This document shows positions 30,804-39,974 of a stretch of DNA of 64,000 bases, piece after piece. The stretch comes from Bradyrhizobium sp. CB3481 (GTDB lineage: Bacteria > Pseudomonadota > Alphaproteobacteria > Rhizobiales > Xanthobacteraceae). The stretch is from assembly GCF_029714305.1 (NCBI RefSeq), contig NZ_CP121647.1:5786501-5850500 (forward strand), read 5' to 3'. Each line of letters opens with the position of its first letter. Within the stretch, counting starts at the first letter, position 1. A program made the translations under genes and the position numbers. Under the pieces are notes generated by a model, which saw nothing but the letters and a program-made list of their open reading frames with translations, did not search any database and had not been told where the DNA came from.

Positions 30804-32614
30804 AACCGGTATGAGATGTCTCGGTGCCAACGTTCCGCTGCGGTATTCTACATCGTAGCGTATGGTGCGACCATCGGGACAGAGGCACCGGGAGCACGAT
30901 GTGCGGGCAGGCCGATACACACGATGAGCCGAGAGCTCGAGTTAGTAGCTGGCCGCCTCTGCGACTCGCCCGGTTGCGCCGAGAGCGCGAATCCGTAGTT
31001 GTCGTGTCGCCCGACAGCTCCCGTCATGTATCTGGCAGGAGGAGGTGCGAATGCGACGGGTAATTGGCATTGATGTCCACCGAACCTTCGGGGAGGTGGT
31101 GTTTTGGGAAGACGGCAGGCTCCGACATGCGGGCCGCATTGATATGACGCGGACTGCGTTGGAGGGATTTGGCAAGACCCTGCTGGCCAGTGATGAGGTG
31201 GTGGTCGAAGCGACCGCCAACAGCATGGCGGCCTCGCGAGTGCTGGCGCCGTTCGTGGCACGGGTGATTATCGCCAATCCGCTGCAGGTGAAGGCGATCG
31301 CCCAGGCTCACGTCAAGACCGACAAGATCGATGCCGGCACGCTCGCCAGTCTGCAGGCGGCCGGGTACCTGCCGCAGATCTGGACACCTGATGCGGAGAC
31401 TGAACGCAAGCGTAGGCTGGTGGCGCGGCGCTACCAGGTCGTGCGGCACCGTACGCGGCTCAAGAACGAGGTGCATTCGATCCTGCACGCGCACCTGCTC
31501 CCGAAGTGCCCGCACGCCGATTTGTTCAACGCTCGCGGCCGGGCGTGGTTGGCCGCTCAACAGCTGCCAGACGATGAGCGCGCGGCGATCGATCGGCACG
31601 TCCGTGAGCTTGACCGGCTGGCGGAAGACCTGGCCCTGCTCGACCGCGAGATCGCGCAGGACGCCATCGACGATTCCGCGGTCAACCGATTGATGACGAT
31701 CACCGGCGTGAATCTGGCGGTCGCCGCCGGCATCGTGGCGGCGATCGGCGACATCAGCCGGTTCAACAGCCCGCAGAAGCTGGTGAGCTATTTCGGGCTG
31801 AATCCGCGGGTGCGGCAGTCCGGGCTGGGAGCCGCCCACCACGGCCGCATCAGCAAGATCGGCCGCAGTCATGCGCGTGCCATGCTGGTTGAGGCGGCTT
31901 GGGCCGCGGCAAAGGCGCCCGGTCCACTGCATGCGTTTTTCGTTCGCATCCGCGCCCGACGCGGCCATCAGATTGCCGCGGTCGCCGTGGCTCGCAAGCT
32001 CACGGTGCTCTGCTGGCATACGAAGGGCGAGGATTACCTGTGGGCGGGCCCATCGCTGGTCGCCAACAAGACCCGCGCGATGCAGCTTCAAGCCGGGCAT
32101 CCACAACAGAAAGGCAGCCGGCGCGGGCCAGCCTATGCCTACAACATCAAGGCGCTGCGCGACCGCGAGATGTTGATTGCCGCCCGGGCAGAGCAAAGCT
32201 ACGAGCGCTTGGTGACGCAATGGAAACCACGGCGGCCAAAAACCGGCGCGCGGGCGCCTCAGCTCGGCAGGACAAAATAGGGCAGCCTGGTGGCGCTTGC
32301 AGCCGATGCGCCACGCTTCGCCACGAGGTCGCCCGCGCCTGACAACCATAACCGCGGCTGACGGCAAGGTCTAGCCAGGCCAGGAACGCAGTCCCGTTCC
32401 ACGCCAGCGTGCCGTCGTGCTCGGGCCGGTCAAGGCCAAGCCATACGGTGGCCGCAAATGCGGCCAGCCTTGACCGCCCCTGCGCGCGGCGGCTGCGAGA
32501 TCGGTGGCCGGGACGGAAGAATGGCCCGCAGCGCGACCGAACAAAAGAATGGACGTACGGCGATCTCCGCAATCGTTGCTTCGGCCATGAAGAAATCGCT
32601 TGTCCATCTCATCC
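30804..32614 (+). mobile_element. IS110-family element inserted in the IS256 transposase gene
   Basis: Removing 30804-32614 together with one GT dinucleotide (30802-30803 or 32615-32616) restores the IS256 motif YTTNAVE. There is no longer target duplication, as expected for IS110 recombination. The non-coding left end (30804-31050, 247 bp) and right end (32281-32614, 334 bp) flank one transposase gene. A remnant of the same left end sits at 36434-36679, again inside an IS256 TTN motif. Confidence 0.75.
31051..32280 (+). CDS. IS110-family transposase (DEDD recombinase), intact
   Basis: ATG 31051 is preceded by GGAGGA 7-12 bases upstream; a GTG six bases earlier is an alternative. The N-terminal RuvC-like domain has GIDVHRTFGEVVFWEDG (D), DEVVVEATANSMAA (E) and VKTDKIDAGTLASLQAAGYL (D, D). 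A central coiled coil leads to the C-terminal Tnp20 domain, ITGVNLAVAAGIVAAIGDIS and AHHGRISKIGRSHARAMLVE, with the conserved Ser. At 409 residues it appears complete. IS110 enzymes of related groups are guided by a bridge RNA from the element's non-coding end. It is one of the few apparently active transposase genes in the window. Confidence 0.9.
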   Translation: MRRVIGIDVHRTFGEVVFWEDGRLRHAGRIDMTRTALEGFGKTLLASDEVVVEATANSMAASRVLAPFVARVIIANPLQVKAIAQAHVKTDKIDAGTLASLQAAGYLPQIWTPDAETERKRRLVARRYQVVRHRTRLKNEVHSILHAHLLPKCPHADLFNARGRAWLAAQQLPDDERAAIDRHVRELDRLAEDLALLDREIAQDAIDDSAVNRLMTITGVNLAVAAGIVAAIGDISRFNSPQKLVSYFGLNPRVRQSGLGAAHHGRISKIGRSHARAMLVEAAWAAAKAPGPLHAFFVRIRARRGHQIAAVAVARKLTVLCWHTKGEDYLWAGPSLVANKTRAMQLQAGHPQQKGSRRGPAYAYNIKALRDREMLIAARAEQSYERLVTQWKPRRPKTGARAPQLGRTK

Positions 32615-32853
32615 GTCGTGTAGATCATCTTGCGGACGCCAGGAGCTAACGCGAAGAACGGCACGACGTGTTCCCAGGCGCGGCGCCAGGCCTGGCCGAT
32701 CGCCGGATAGCGCTTGCCCCATTCGTCCTCGAACTCCTCGAGCCGGACCAGCGCCATGTCGGCATTCTCGGCCCGGTAGATTGCCTTGATGGCAGGCAGG
32801 ATCGCCTTGCGATCCTTCCAGGCTACAAACGCCAGGCTATTGCGGATCAGGTG
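32615..32853 (-). pseudogene. IS256-family transposase middle fragment
   Basis: HLIRNSLAFVAWKDRK to PGVRKMIYTT, bounded by IS1182 on one side and the IS110 right end on the other. It is nearly identical to 105-343 of the left copy. Confidence 0.85.
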
Positions 32854-32860
32854 CACGATG

Positions 32861-34369
32861 GGGTTGTTGAAGAAGTCTGCAGACGTTGATTCACTGGTCC
32901 CGCCGGTTCTCTTTGATTCGCGAGGTGGGCAGGATGCTAGGCCGGAAAGAGCGCGATCAGCTGGAGCTGTTCATCACTGGTTCGTTGCGACAGCTCGTTC
33001 CAGACGACCACATCCTCGCTCGTGTCGATCGCGTGTTGGACCTCTCGTGGCTGCGTGACGAGGTCACCGATCTCTACTGCACAGATACCGGACGCCCGGG
33101 GATCGACCCCGAAGTGGCTGTTCGGCTCATGGTTGCCGGCTTTCTGCTGGGAATCATCCATGACCGACGGCTGCTACGCGAGGCGCAGGTCAATCTCGCG
33201 ATCCGTTGGTTCGTCGGCTACGGTTTGCACGAGGTGCTACCCGACCACTCGTCGCTGACGCGCATTCGCCAGCGCTGGGGTGCCGAGCGCTTTCGCAACA
33301 TCTTCAAACGCACCGTGAAGGCGTGCATAGCAGCCAAGATTGTGGCCGGCGAGATCATCCATATCGATGCATCGCTGATCCGTGCGAATGTGAGCTGGGA
33401 CGCTTTGGCCGTACGCCATGTTGCCGACGTAGAGGCGGCGAATCCATCCGAGTTCGGATGGGAAGACCGTCAGAGCGGCAAATACAAAAAGATCTGCACG
33501 ACCGACCCCGATGCGACTATGGCGACGAACGGTCGTAACCGTCATCTCGAACCCTCCTATAAACAACATACGGCTGTCGATGATCTGAAGGGCGTCGTTG
33601 TCGACGTCGAGGTGACGACCGGCGAACAGAACGAAGGCATGGCCCTAGAAGCTCAGCTCGATGCCATCGCCTTGACAACCGGTGTCGCTATTAAGACGGC
33701 GACCATGGATGCAGGCTACGCCTATGCTAAGGTTTTTCGGGCGTTGGAGGACCGCCAGATCGATGCCGTTGTACCAGCCAAGGCCGAACGGCAACCTGGC
33801 AAGGTCATACCGACGCGGCGCTTTAGGCTCGATGCCAAGCACAACCTGGTGCGCTGTCCAACCGGCAAGATCCTGCGGCCCAAAGGCAAGCTGCAACGGG
33901 ACTCTTTCCAACACTTCCATGCGAGTGGCAAAGACTGTTCGGCCTGTCCCCTGCGGCCGCATTGCGTGAGCCCCTCCCGCCACGCTCGTGTGGTCGTGTT
34001 CAATGTCAACCACCCGTCGTTACTGAGAGCGCGGCGCAAGAGGCTCAGATGGGGGGAGCATGAACGCCATCTCTATCGGCGTCATCGTTGGCGGGTCGAG
34101 GGCGTCCATGGCGAAGCCAAGACTTGGCACGGTCTCCGTCGCGCCATACGCCGTGGCAGAGACAACATGCGTATCCAGGCTTTCCTGACCGCCGCTGCTA
34201 TCAATCTGAAGCGGTTGGCCGCAGCCGCTTTAGCCATTTTGCTCGTGTTCGCTCCTCACGCTAACGATCGGCCGTTTAAGGATCGCCTCGACCTGAGGCC
34301 TCCCAACGGCGCGACTGTCATCTTGCAAGAACGCGAGTCAATCGAAGATACGGGCTTCTTCAACGACCC
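32861..34369 (+). mobile_element. IS1182-family element (copy 2) with 7-bp target duplication
   Basis: Inverted repeats begin GGGTTGTTGAAGAAG and end CTTCTTCAACGACCC. The direct repeat CACGATG at 32854-32860 and 34370-34376 is the same target position as copy 1. At 1,509 bp, it lacks the 2-base duplication that damages copy 1. Confidence 0.9.
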
Positions 34370-34403
34370 CACGATGCAGGTCTGCACCACGGTCTGCGGA
34401 TAG
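32934..34403 (+). CDS. IS1182-family transposase, intact
   Basis: The ATG at 32934 has an AGGTGG ribosome site. The single ORF contains the N-terminal DUF772 domain, DDE core motifs ([27 protein letters not shown]), a Cys-rich segment ([20 protein letters not shown]) and [20 protein letters not shown] near the catalytic Glu. The reading frame runs past the element's right inverted repeat and stops at 34403 in IS256 sequence, so the last ~11 residues come from the target. It is probably functional and able to mobilise both copies. Confidence 0.88.
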   Translation: MLGRKERDQLELFITGSLRQLVPDDHILARVDRVLDLSWLRDEVTDLYCTDTGRPGIDPEVAVRLMVAGFLLGIIHDRRLLREAQVNLAIRWFVGYGLHEVLPDHSSLTRIRQRWGAERFRNIFKRTVKACIAAKIVAGEIIHIDASLIRANVSWDALAVRHVADVEAANPSEFGWEDRQSGKYKKICTTDPDATMATNGRNRHLEPSYKQHTAVDDLKGVVVDVEVTTGEQNEGMALEAQLDAIALTTGVAIKTATMDAGYAYAKVFRALEDRQIDAVVPAKAERQPGKVIPTRRFRLDAKHNLVRCPTGKILRPKGKLQRDSFQHFHASGKDCSACPLRPHCVSPSRHARVVVFNVNHPSLLRARRKRLRWGEHERHLYRRHRWRVEGVHGEAKTWHGLRRAIRRGRDNMRIQAFLTAAAINLKRLAAAALAILLVFAPHANDRPFKDRLDLRPPNGATVILQERESIEDTGFFNDPTMQVCTTVCG

Positions 34404-35152
34404 ACCGAGGCGATCGCCTCGGGAAAGCCCTTGAGCCCATCGACCACCGCGATCAGGATGTCGTTGACGCCGCGCGTTTTGAGCTCGTTGACGACCCGCA
34501 GCCAGAACTTGGCGCCTTCGGTCTGCTCGATCCAGAGCCCGAGCACGTCCTTCTCGCCGCCGCTGTTGTAGGCGAGCGCGACATAGACGGCCTTCTTGAC
34601 CAGTCCCTCGTCGCGGATTTTGACCCGCAGCGCGTCGAAAAACACGATCGGGTACACGGCATCGAGCGGCCGGCTCTGCCATTCCCGGACCTCCTCGAGG
34701 ACCGCGTCGGTCACCCGGCTGATCAGGTCGGGTGAGACCTCGGCACCGTACAGCTCGGCCAGGTGGCCCTGGATCTCCCGCACTGTCATGCCGCGGGGCG
34801 TACAGGCTCAGGATTTTGTCGTCGAAGCCATCGAACCGGGTCTGGCCTTTGGCGATCAGCTGCGGCTCGAAGCTACCGGCGCGATCGCGCGGCACGGCAA
34901 TCTCGATCTCGCCGCCTCGGTCAGGATCGTCTTCGAACTCGTCCCGTTGCGATTGTTGCCAGTGCCCCGGCCGCCAGGATCACCCTTCTCGTAGCCCAGA
35001 TGCTCGGTCAGTTCGGCCCCAAGCGCTCGCTCGATCAAGGCTTTCTTAAGCTGTTTGAACAACCCGTTCTCGCCCGTCAGGTCTTCGGGCTTGCTGTAGT
35101 TCGCCAGAAGCTGGTCCAGCAGTTCAGGAGTGATCGTCGAATCAGTCGGCAT
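34377..35152 (-). pseudogene. IS256-family transposase, N-terminal half (right copy)
   Basis: MPTDSTITPELLDQLLANYS from 35152, then [20 protein letters not shown], then [20 protein letters not shown] and [15 protein letters not shown] (catalytic Asp). Frames change near 34920 and 34800. It is clearly diverged from the equivalent left-copy segment although the other halves are nearly identical. Confidence 0.85.
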
Positions 35153-35213
35153 GTGAGTCTCCCCTCAAAGGTAAACTCACAGAAACCTACTTACACATCG
35201 TTCCGGACACCCT

Positions 35214-35700
35214 CCGGGGCTTCACCCCGCGCAGGCATCGGCAAGTCCAACTCCAGTTGGTATGGCGGTCGCGATGCGGTCATGAGACGTCCGATCTACT
35301 TGCCCTTTCCTTCAACCCCTCATCGGGGACCGTTCGGGCCTTCAGCCGGCGAGCCGACCTATTACGCCCTCTGCTGACTTCTGCATCGCGGTCAGGACAC
35401 CTTGCGGCGTCCTCAGTCCCGAAGGACACGATGCAGATCTCTCGGAGTAAGTCCGACAGCCTTCATCGCACACCCGCTGGATTTACAACTCTGGCCATTG
35501 ATGGAGATGGACTTCGCGAATGCCTGCCCGCTCGTCCGACCAGTGCTGCCTCATATCCGATTTCTGTTCGTCGGGTCGCGACTTTGCTCCACGCTTCCTT
35601 CGGACGGTACCTCGCGGTTCCGCCCTTGCGCTTCCGCTAGTGCTTCACCTCCATCAGGTTACAGGGGACTTTCACCCCCAAGCTGTCGGACATGTCCGAC
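35214..35700 (-). ncRNA. Group II intron remnant, 5' ribozyme part
   Basis: Read on the minus strand, the segment has GGGGGTGAAAGTCCCCTGTA followed by a CACTAGCGGAAGCGCAAGG-type stretch. Further on comes GATGCAGAAGTCAGCAGAGG, the sequence usually found just before the maturase (LtrA) start of bacterial group II introns. The IS256 end then begins, and neither maturase nor domains V/VI are present. It is therefore a truncated, non-splicing intron. The call rests on motif recognition rather than a folded model. Confidence 0.6.
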
Positions 35701-35824
35701 ACACAGGCGGGCCTGCGGCCCCCGCCTGCGGCGGCTACGGCCTTGACAGAGCTTGCTGCCCGGCCACTGTTAGCCACCATGGGATCGACGACAATGTCCG
35801 CCTGATGCAAGAAACGACTGCAAT

Positions 35825-36433
35825 TCAACCTTCACAGAGGCCTCTTACACAAAACATTCCCGCCGACAAATCGACGAACCGGCGCGACACCGCCGACTTG
35901 GAACGGCTGTCGCCTGACTGCGCGGGGACGTCGCGCTCCGGCAACCGAACCGCGCGGCCGAACCGGCGCATCGAGACGTTCAGCAGCATCAGGTTCATCG
36001 CCCGTTTGCCGAGCCAATCCTCCGTCCGCGCGGCATCCCAGCTCGGCAAGCTCATCTCGCCACCGCCCCGTCGGCGCACGCGAGGCCGCTCAACCTCGAT
36101 CATTCCGCCGTGGAAGCCCAACCGACCAGTCGTCCGCCCCGCGATGGCCGTCCTTCTGTTCCGACCGCACATGGCACGGTCCCACAGAGGCGCTCGATGT
36201 CCTCCTCCATCATCCCAGCCAGCGTGGCAATGCCCGCCGTCAGGCAAAATCGCTCAAAGCTTTCCCCAACTGTTTCCCAGGCCGACTCCACCATCGCCGT
36301 CGCGTCACTGGCATCTTTCGTGATAACCTTCTTCATGGCGTTGCTTTCCTTTCGTGGATTCGACACCCCGAGCCTAACAGCTCAAGGCAAGCAACGCCGC
36401 TCCTCCTATTCAACATCGTTCAGGACATTCCCT
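35825..36433 (-). pseudogene. Second IS256-type transposase, N-terminal fragment and terminal repeat
   Basis: MKKVITKDASDATAMVESAW and FERFCLTAGIATLAGMMEED open the gene at 36336. A frameshift follows, then GRTTGRLGFHGGMIEVERPR and RTEDWLGKRAMNLMLLNVS. The sequence 36405-36433 (reverse strand AATGTCCTGAACGATGTTGA) is the element's terminal repeat. It is a different IS256 subgroup from the 30.4-35.2 kb element. Confidence 0.75.
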
Positions 36434-36679
36434 CGCACCTCCTGCCAGGCACATGACGACGGGAGCTGCGGGCGACCCAACAACTACGGATTCGCGCTCT
36501 CGGCGCAACCGGGCGAGTCGCAGAGGCGACCAGCTACTAACTCGAGCTCTCGGCTCGTCGTGTCTATCGGCCTGCCCGCACCTCCGTGCTCCCGGTGGCT
36601 CTGTCCCGATGGTCGCACCATACGCTACGATGTAGAATGCCGCAGCGGAACGTTGGCACCGAGATATCTCATACCGGTT
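36434..36679 (-). repeat. Left-end remnant of the IS110 element
   Basis: The reverse strand closely matches 30804-31045, ending near the transposase start codon, with the gene itself gone. Its outer end abuts ACCAATCCCATTGAG of an IS256 gene, the same relative site (TTN of TTNPIES) used by the intact copy. Confidence 0.75.
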
Positions 36680-36921
36680 ACCAATCCCATTGAGAGCACC
36701 TTCGCTACCGTGCGCCACCGCACAATTCGATCGAAGGGCTGCCTGTCCAACAGGACGGCGCTCGCGATGGTCTTCAAACTGCTTGAGGCCGCGCAGAAAA
36801 GCTGGCGTCGTCTCGATGGCCACACCAGTTGCCAAAACTCGTTCTCGGTGTGACATTCAACGATGGGATCGAGGTGATCGCCAAACCGACTGACCGTCAG
36901 CCCATAACCCCCGCCGCCTGA
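36680..36921 (+). pseudogene. IS256-type transposase C-terminal fragment
   Basis: TNPIESTFATVRHRTIRSKG and MVFKLLEAAQKSWRRLDGH followed in another frame by QLPKLVLGVTFNDGIEVIAK to a stop at about 36921. Part of it (36770-36921) is repeated at 53655-53820. Confidence 0.85.
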
Positions 36922-37232
36922 CCGGCCACGCCATCACCAAATTTAGGGATAGCTCGCCCATAAGCATCATGCACTGCTTCATAGTGAACATCTATTTGTG
37001 CTGGACATAGTGAACGTGTATTTCTCACGTAGAGGAGGAGAGGGGTCGCGCCCAATTTGGCGTTCACATCCGCCTCAACGCCTTGCATACCAAAGCGGCG
37101 GGCAATTTCGTACTCGAGCATTAGGCGGCCAGGGGCCAGTTACGGGCGCTGACCTGATGTGCGTGGTCTCGAGGTGAATCCTAGCTTGGTTCTGGAGACG
37201 ATAGAGCATCTATTTGATCGAGGGAGAGCAGT
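36922..37232. other. Upstream region of nopD, no gene recognised
   Basis: After the IS256 end no known family is readable. A tts box would be expected ahead of a T3SS effector gene; the nearest candidate around 37165-37195 (GGTCTCGAGGTGAATCCTAG) is too poor to claim. The ribosome site GAGGGAGAG (37221-37229) precedes the GTG start. Confidence 0.4.
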
Positions 37233-39890
37233 GTGGACCCTGCGTATAACGACTTCTTTCGGTACCCTGCCTTTGAAGAGCGGCGGTGGGCAATGCACGA
37301 TTCGGGCGACATGACTGCAGAACAAGCGAGCCTTGATCAGCATCTGGGCGGGTTGGCTCTCGGCTCCTCCGATGAGGGTGCCGGTAGGTCGCGTGATCCT
37401 CATTCCGCAGAGGCGCGCGGAAGATTCCAGTGCGCTGATGTCGGAGGATCGATGCGGATGCCCCAATCGGACCGGGAGGCGAGTTGGTTCAGCAGCGCTC
37501 GCCACAGCGTGGACCTTCCTGGTGCTCACCTCGTTGGAGCAGAGGAGTTGAGCTCTGACGGGCATTCCGGCAGCTCGCGCGACACTTCGCCGCTCGAGAG
37601 GCGGCCCGCAATCCAGATCAACGATTGCAAAAAGCGTGGACTATTGTCGCGCATGGGATCAGGGATTGCCAAGGCGCTCGGGGTAAGTCGTGGCAAAGAA
37701 TCCTCCTACGGTTCGGTGTCGCAGGTGGTGAGTTCAGAGCTTCGCATGGATTTTGTCATCAGCGCTCCCGCGGTATCCGCCGAAGATGAGGCCCTCCTTG
37801 TCCGCCTCCGGGCAGCGCTGCCATATCCGCGCAAAACCATTAACAACTACATGTGGGCGTTGCGCGGCTTCTGCCGTTGGCTTCAGCTTCCGCCCAGAAA
37901 TATGACGCTGCAGGGCCTGCTTGATGATCGTGCTCGATTGAATACCGTTGCGAAGGAGTATGCGAAGAGTTGCCCCAGGATTTTTCCTTCTGCATTGCAG
38001 GCATTTCTGAGTTTCGAGGACGGCAGGCGGCCCCTGTCTGAGGAAGACGTAGCCCTGCTTCAGAGCTTTTCCGAGGTCCTGCCCAAGAAAGCCGTTGCTC
38101 AGCAGACGTCCGATTTGCGCCGCTTCTGCCGTTGGCTTCAGCGTGAACCCAGAAGGTTGACACTGCAGAGCCTGCTTGATGATCCTGTTCGATTGAGGGC
38201 TTATTTAAAAGATTTTGTTGACAACGGGCCTGGCGATCACAATTCGCTTTCCGCAGTGGAAGCATTATGGAAGTTCCACTGCGGAATGCCGATTGGGCGG
38301 CGCAAGCGGCGCGACGTGGCTGCCGAACATGCGATGACTTTGAGCGATCCCCGCCCGCAGCTGGCCGACAAGGCCGTGCCTGCTCGGTCGGCAGACGCCT
38401 ACCCTGGCATTATCTCTCTGGTTGATCTACCGTCCTCACCTGAGGAGCGGGGTGGTGATGCTTCGCTCGATGTTCGCAGCGGGCCGCCGCCTCTCGGCGC
38501 CGAGGAGTGGCTGAGCGATCGACACATCTGGGCGGATTACGGCCTCATGGAGCAGGAGTTGCAGAGGCGCAATCCGGATCTGGCCGCGCGGACGCGGTTC
38601 GCGGATCCCCTCACGGTTCTTCAGCTGCGCTCGCGCTCTACCCAGACTGTCGCATTCCATCGCATTGTCAATGGTCCGAACGACAACGATACCGCCGACT
38701 TCCTGTTGCTGTCATTGAACGATGCCCCTGTTGAGGGCCCTAATCGCGGCGGCGGCACCCATTGGTCGCTGCTGTTCGTTGATCGCCGCGATCGGCTCAT
38801 GCCGGTTGCCTATCACTACGACTCCTACGGGGGATACAACAACCGACATGCAGCAGAGCTCGCAAAAGAGCTGGGCGCTCGCCTCGAATTTCGCAGGATG
38901 GCTCAGCAGCAGAACACTTATGATTGCGGCGTCTACCTGGTGGATGGCACGCGGGAGCTGGTCAGACAATTGGCGCAAGGGTACGAGCCAGCCGCGATAG
39001 ACCTCGAAAACTTCCCCGTCAGTCGGGAGAACCTCCAACTGCGATTGAGCACCGCTCGCCGTGTTGGGCGCGCGGAGGATGCAGCGGCTCGATCGGGTCC
39101 CTCAACAACTGGCGTCGATCCGACGGAGTTTTGGCGAGATGTGGATCGAGCCGGTCAGCCTTCTGGCGATAGTTGGACTACAGCGAAGTTTTGGGCTCCG
39201 CCCGTCCAATCGCCAGCGCCAAGCGTCAACCAGCCAGAAAGCTTCAATTCGGAGCAGTTTTGGCGAGATGTGGATCGAGCCGGTCAGCCTTCTGGCGATA
39301 GTTGGACTACAGCGAACTTTTGGGCTCCGCCCGTCCAATCGCCAGCGCCAAGCGTCAACCAGCCAGAAAGCTTCAATTCGGAGCAGTTTTGGCGAGATGT
39401 GGATCGAGCCGGTCAGCCTTCTGGCGATAGTTGGACTACAGCGAACTTTTGGGCTCCGCCCGTCCAATCGCCAGCGCCAAGCGTCAACCAGCCAGAAAGC
39501 TTCAATTCGGAGCAGTTTTGGCGAGATGTGGATCGAGCCGGTCAGCCTTCTGGCGATAGTTGGACTACAGCGAACTTTTGGGCTCCGCCCGTCCAATCGC
39601 CAGCGCCAAGCGTCAACCAGCCAAGCCCACCAGCGTGGAATCAAGATCTCGGCGCCTCGATCTTTGGCCCGACATACTCTGCGCCGACGGACTTAGGACA
39701 ATTCGTCCCTCCGGGCTGGCAACACGGCAACCAACAAGCGCCGGAGGACCTCATGCGAGGAATGCATTGGTACGGTATGCTGCCGAGCGCGCAGCGAGCC
39801 GAGACAAGCATCCGCATCCTTGGCGTGCCCTACAGGGCCATGTTGGGACCCTCAGGCCGGCAGAACGACGTTCTCCTCTTCCTCAATTGA
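37233..39890 (+). CDS. nopD: NopD-like T3SS effector, C48 SUMO-protease family, with tandem repeats
   Basis: An 885-residue protein (GTG start) lacking a signal peptide. Residues ~185-345 hold two copies of a ~90-residue module (GFCRWLQLPPRNMTLQGLLD and RFCRWLQREPRRLTLQSLLD). A basic cluster GRRKRRD (~352-358) looks like a nuclear localisation signal. The ULP1/C48 cysteine-protease domain has HWSLLF (His510), YHYDSYGG (Asp530) and QQNTYDCGVYLVDG (Gln and Cys565), so it should be catalytic. LQLRL near residue 600 fits the EAR consensus LxLxL. Four near-identical 43-residue repeats (FWRDVDRAGQPSGDSWT...) follow at ~629-800. The plan matches rhizobial NopD and Xanthomonas XopD, which remove SUMO from host nuclear proteins. 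Confidence 0.9.
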   Translation: MDPAYNDFFRYPAFEERRWAMHDSGDMTAEQASLDQHLGGLALGSSDEGAGRSRDPHSAEARGRFQCADVGGSMRMPQSDREASWFSSARHSVDLPGAHLVGAEELSSDGHSGSSRDTSPLERRPAIQINDCKKRGLLSRMGSGIAKALGVSRGKESSYGSVSQVVSSELRMDFVISAPAVSAEDEALLVRLRAALPYPRKTINNYMWALRGFCRWLQLPPRNMTLQGLLDDRARLNTVAKEYAKSCPRIFPSALQAFLSFEDGRRPLSEEDVALLQSFSEVLPKKAVAQQTSDLRRFCRWLQREPRRLTLQSLLDDPVRLRAYLKDFVDNGPGDHNSLSAVEALWKFHCGMPIGRRKRRDVAAEHAMTLSDPRPQLADKAVPARSADAYPGIISLVDLPSSPEERGGDASLDVRSGPPPLGAEEWLSDRHIWADYGLMEQELQRRNPDLAARTRFADPLTVLQLRSRSTQTVAFHRIVNGPNDNDTADFLLLSLNDAPVEGPNRGGGTHWSLLFVDRRDRLMPVAYHYDSYGGYNNRHAAELAKELGARLEFRRMAQQQNTYDCGVYLVDGTRELVRQLAQGYEPAAIDLENFPVSRENLQLRLSTARRVGRAEDAAARSGPSTTGVDPTEFWRDVDRAGQPSGDSWTTAKFWAPPVQSPAPSVNQPESFNSEQFWRDVDRAGQPSGDSWTTANFWAPPVQSPAPSVNQPESFNSEQFWRDVDRAGQPSGDSWTTANFWAPPVQSPAPSVNQPESFNSEQFWRDVDRAGQPSGDSWTTANFWAPPVQSPAPSVNQPSPPAWNQDLGASIFGPTYSAPTDLGQFVPPGWQHGNQQAPEDLMRGMHWYGMLPSAQRAETSIRILGVPYRAMLGPSGRQNDVLLFLN
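39117..39632 (+). repeat. Four tandem 129-bp repeats inside nopD
   Basis: TTTTGGCGAGATGTGGATCG recurs at 39129, 39258, 39387 and 39516, an exact 129-bp period. The copies are nearly identical at DNA level; the first differs slightly (AAGTTTTGG versus AACTTTTGG) and the last lacks its tail. They encode 43-residue units. Confidence 0.95.
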
Positions 39891-39974
39891 GGCCCCCCAT
39901 GTTAGGTTGCGAAGACCTTGTTCAGCACGGGGTGCAACGGGGCGTGCCACGTGCGGTTCTGTAAAACGGGTGGG

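Larger units (their letters stand above)
30379..35213 (-). mobile_element. IS256-family element, right copy, with nested IS110 and IS1182
   Basis: Related terminal repeats lie at about 30379 (GGAATGTCCGAAATTTTGTG) and about 35213 (reverse strand GGGTGTCCGGAACGATGTGT). The transposase is in three minus-strand pieces (34377-35152, 32615-32853, 30597-30803). They join exactly when the IS110 (30804-32614) and IS1182 (32861-34369) are removed. Confidence 0.8.

Noticed and set aside
31024..32367. 447-codon minus-strand ORF
   Set aside because: It is antisense to the intact IS110 transposase with all DEDD motifs; no domain of its own.
35402..36323. Plus-strand ORFs across the group II intron and IS256 remnants
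   Set aside because: They are composition-driven open frames antisense to recognisable IS256 coding and intron sequence.
37165..37195. Possible tts box upstream of nopD
   Set aside because: Only the central TCGA and a few outer bases fit the TtsI consensus; too many mismatches to claim.
39061..39696. Long ORFs in other frames and on the other strand over the nopD repeats
   Set aside because: A 129-bp repeat is a multiple of three, so any open frame in one unit stays open in all; these are shadows of nopD.
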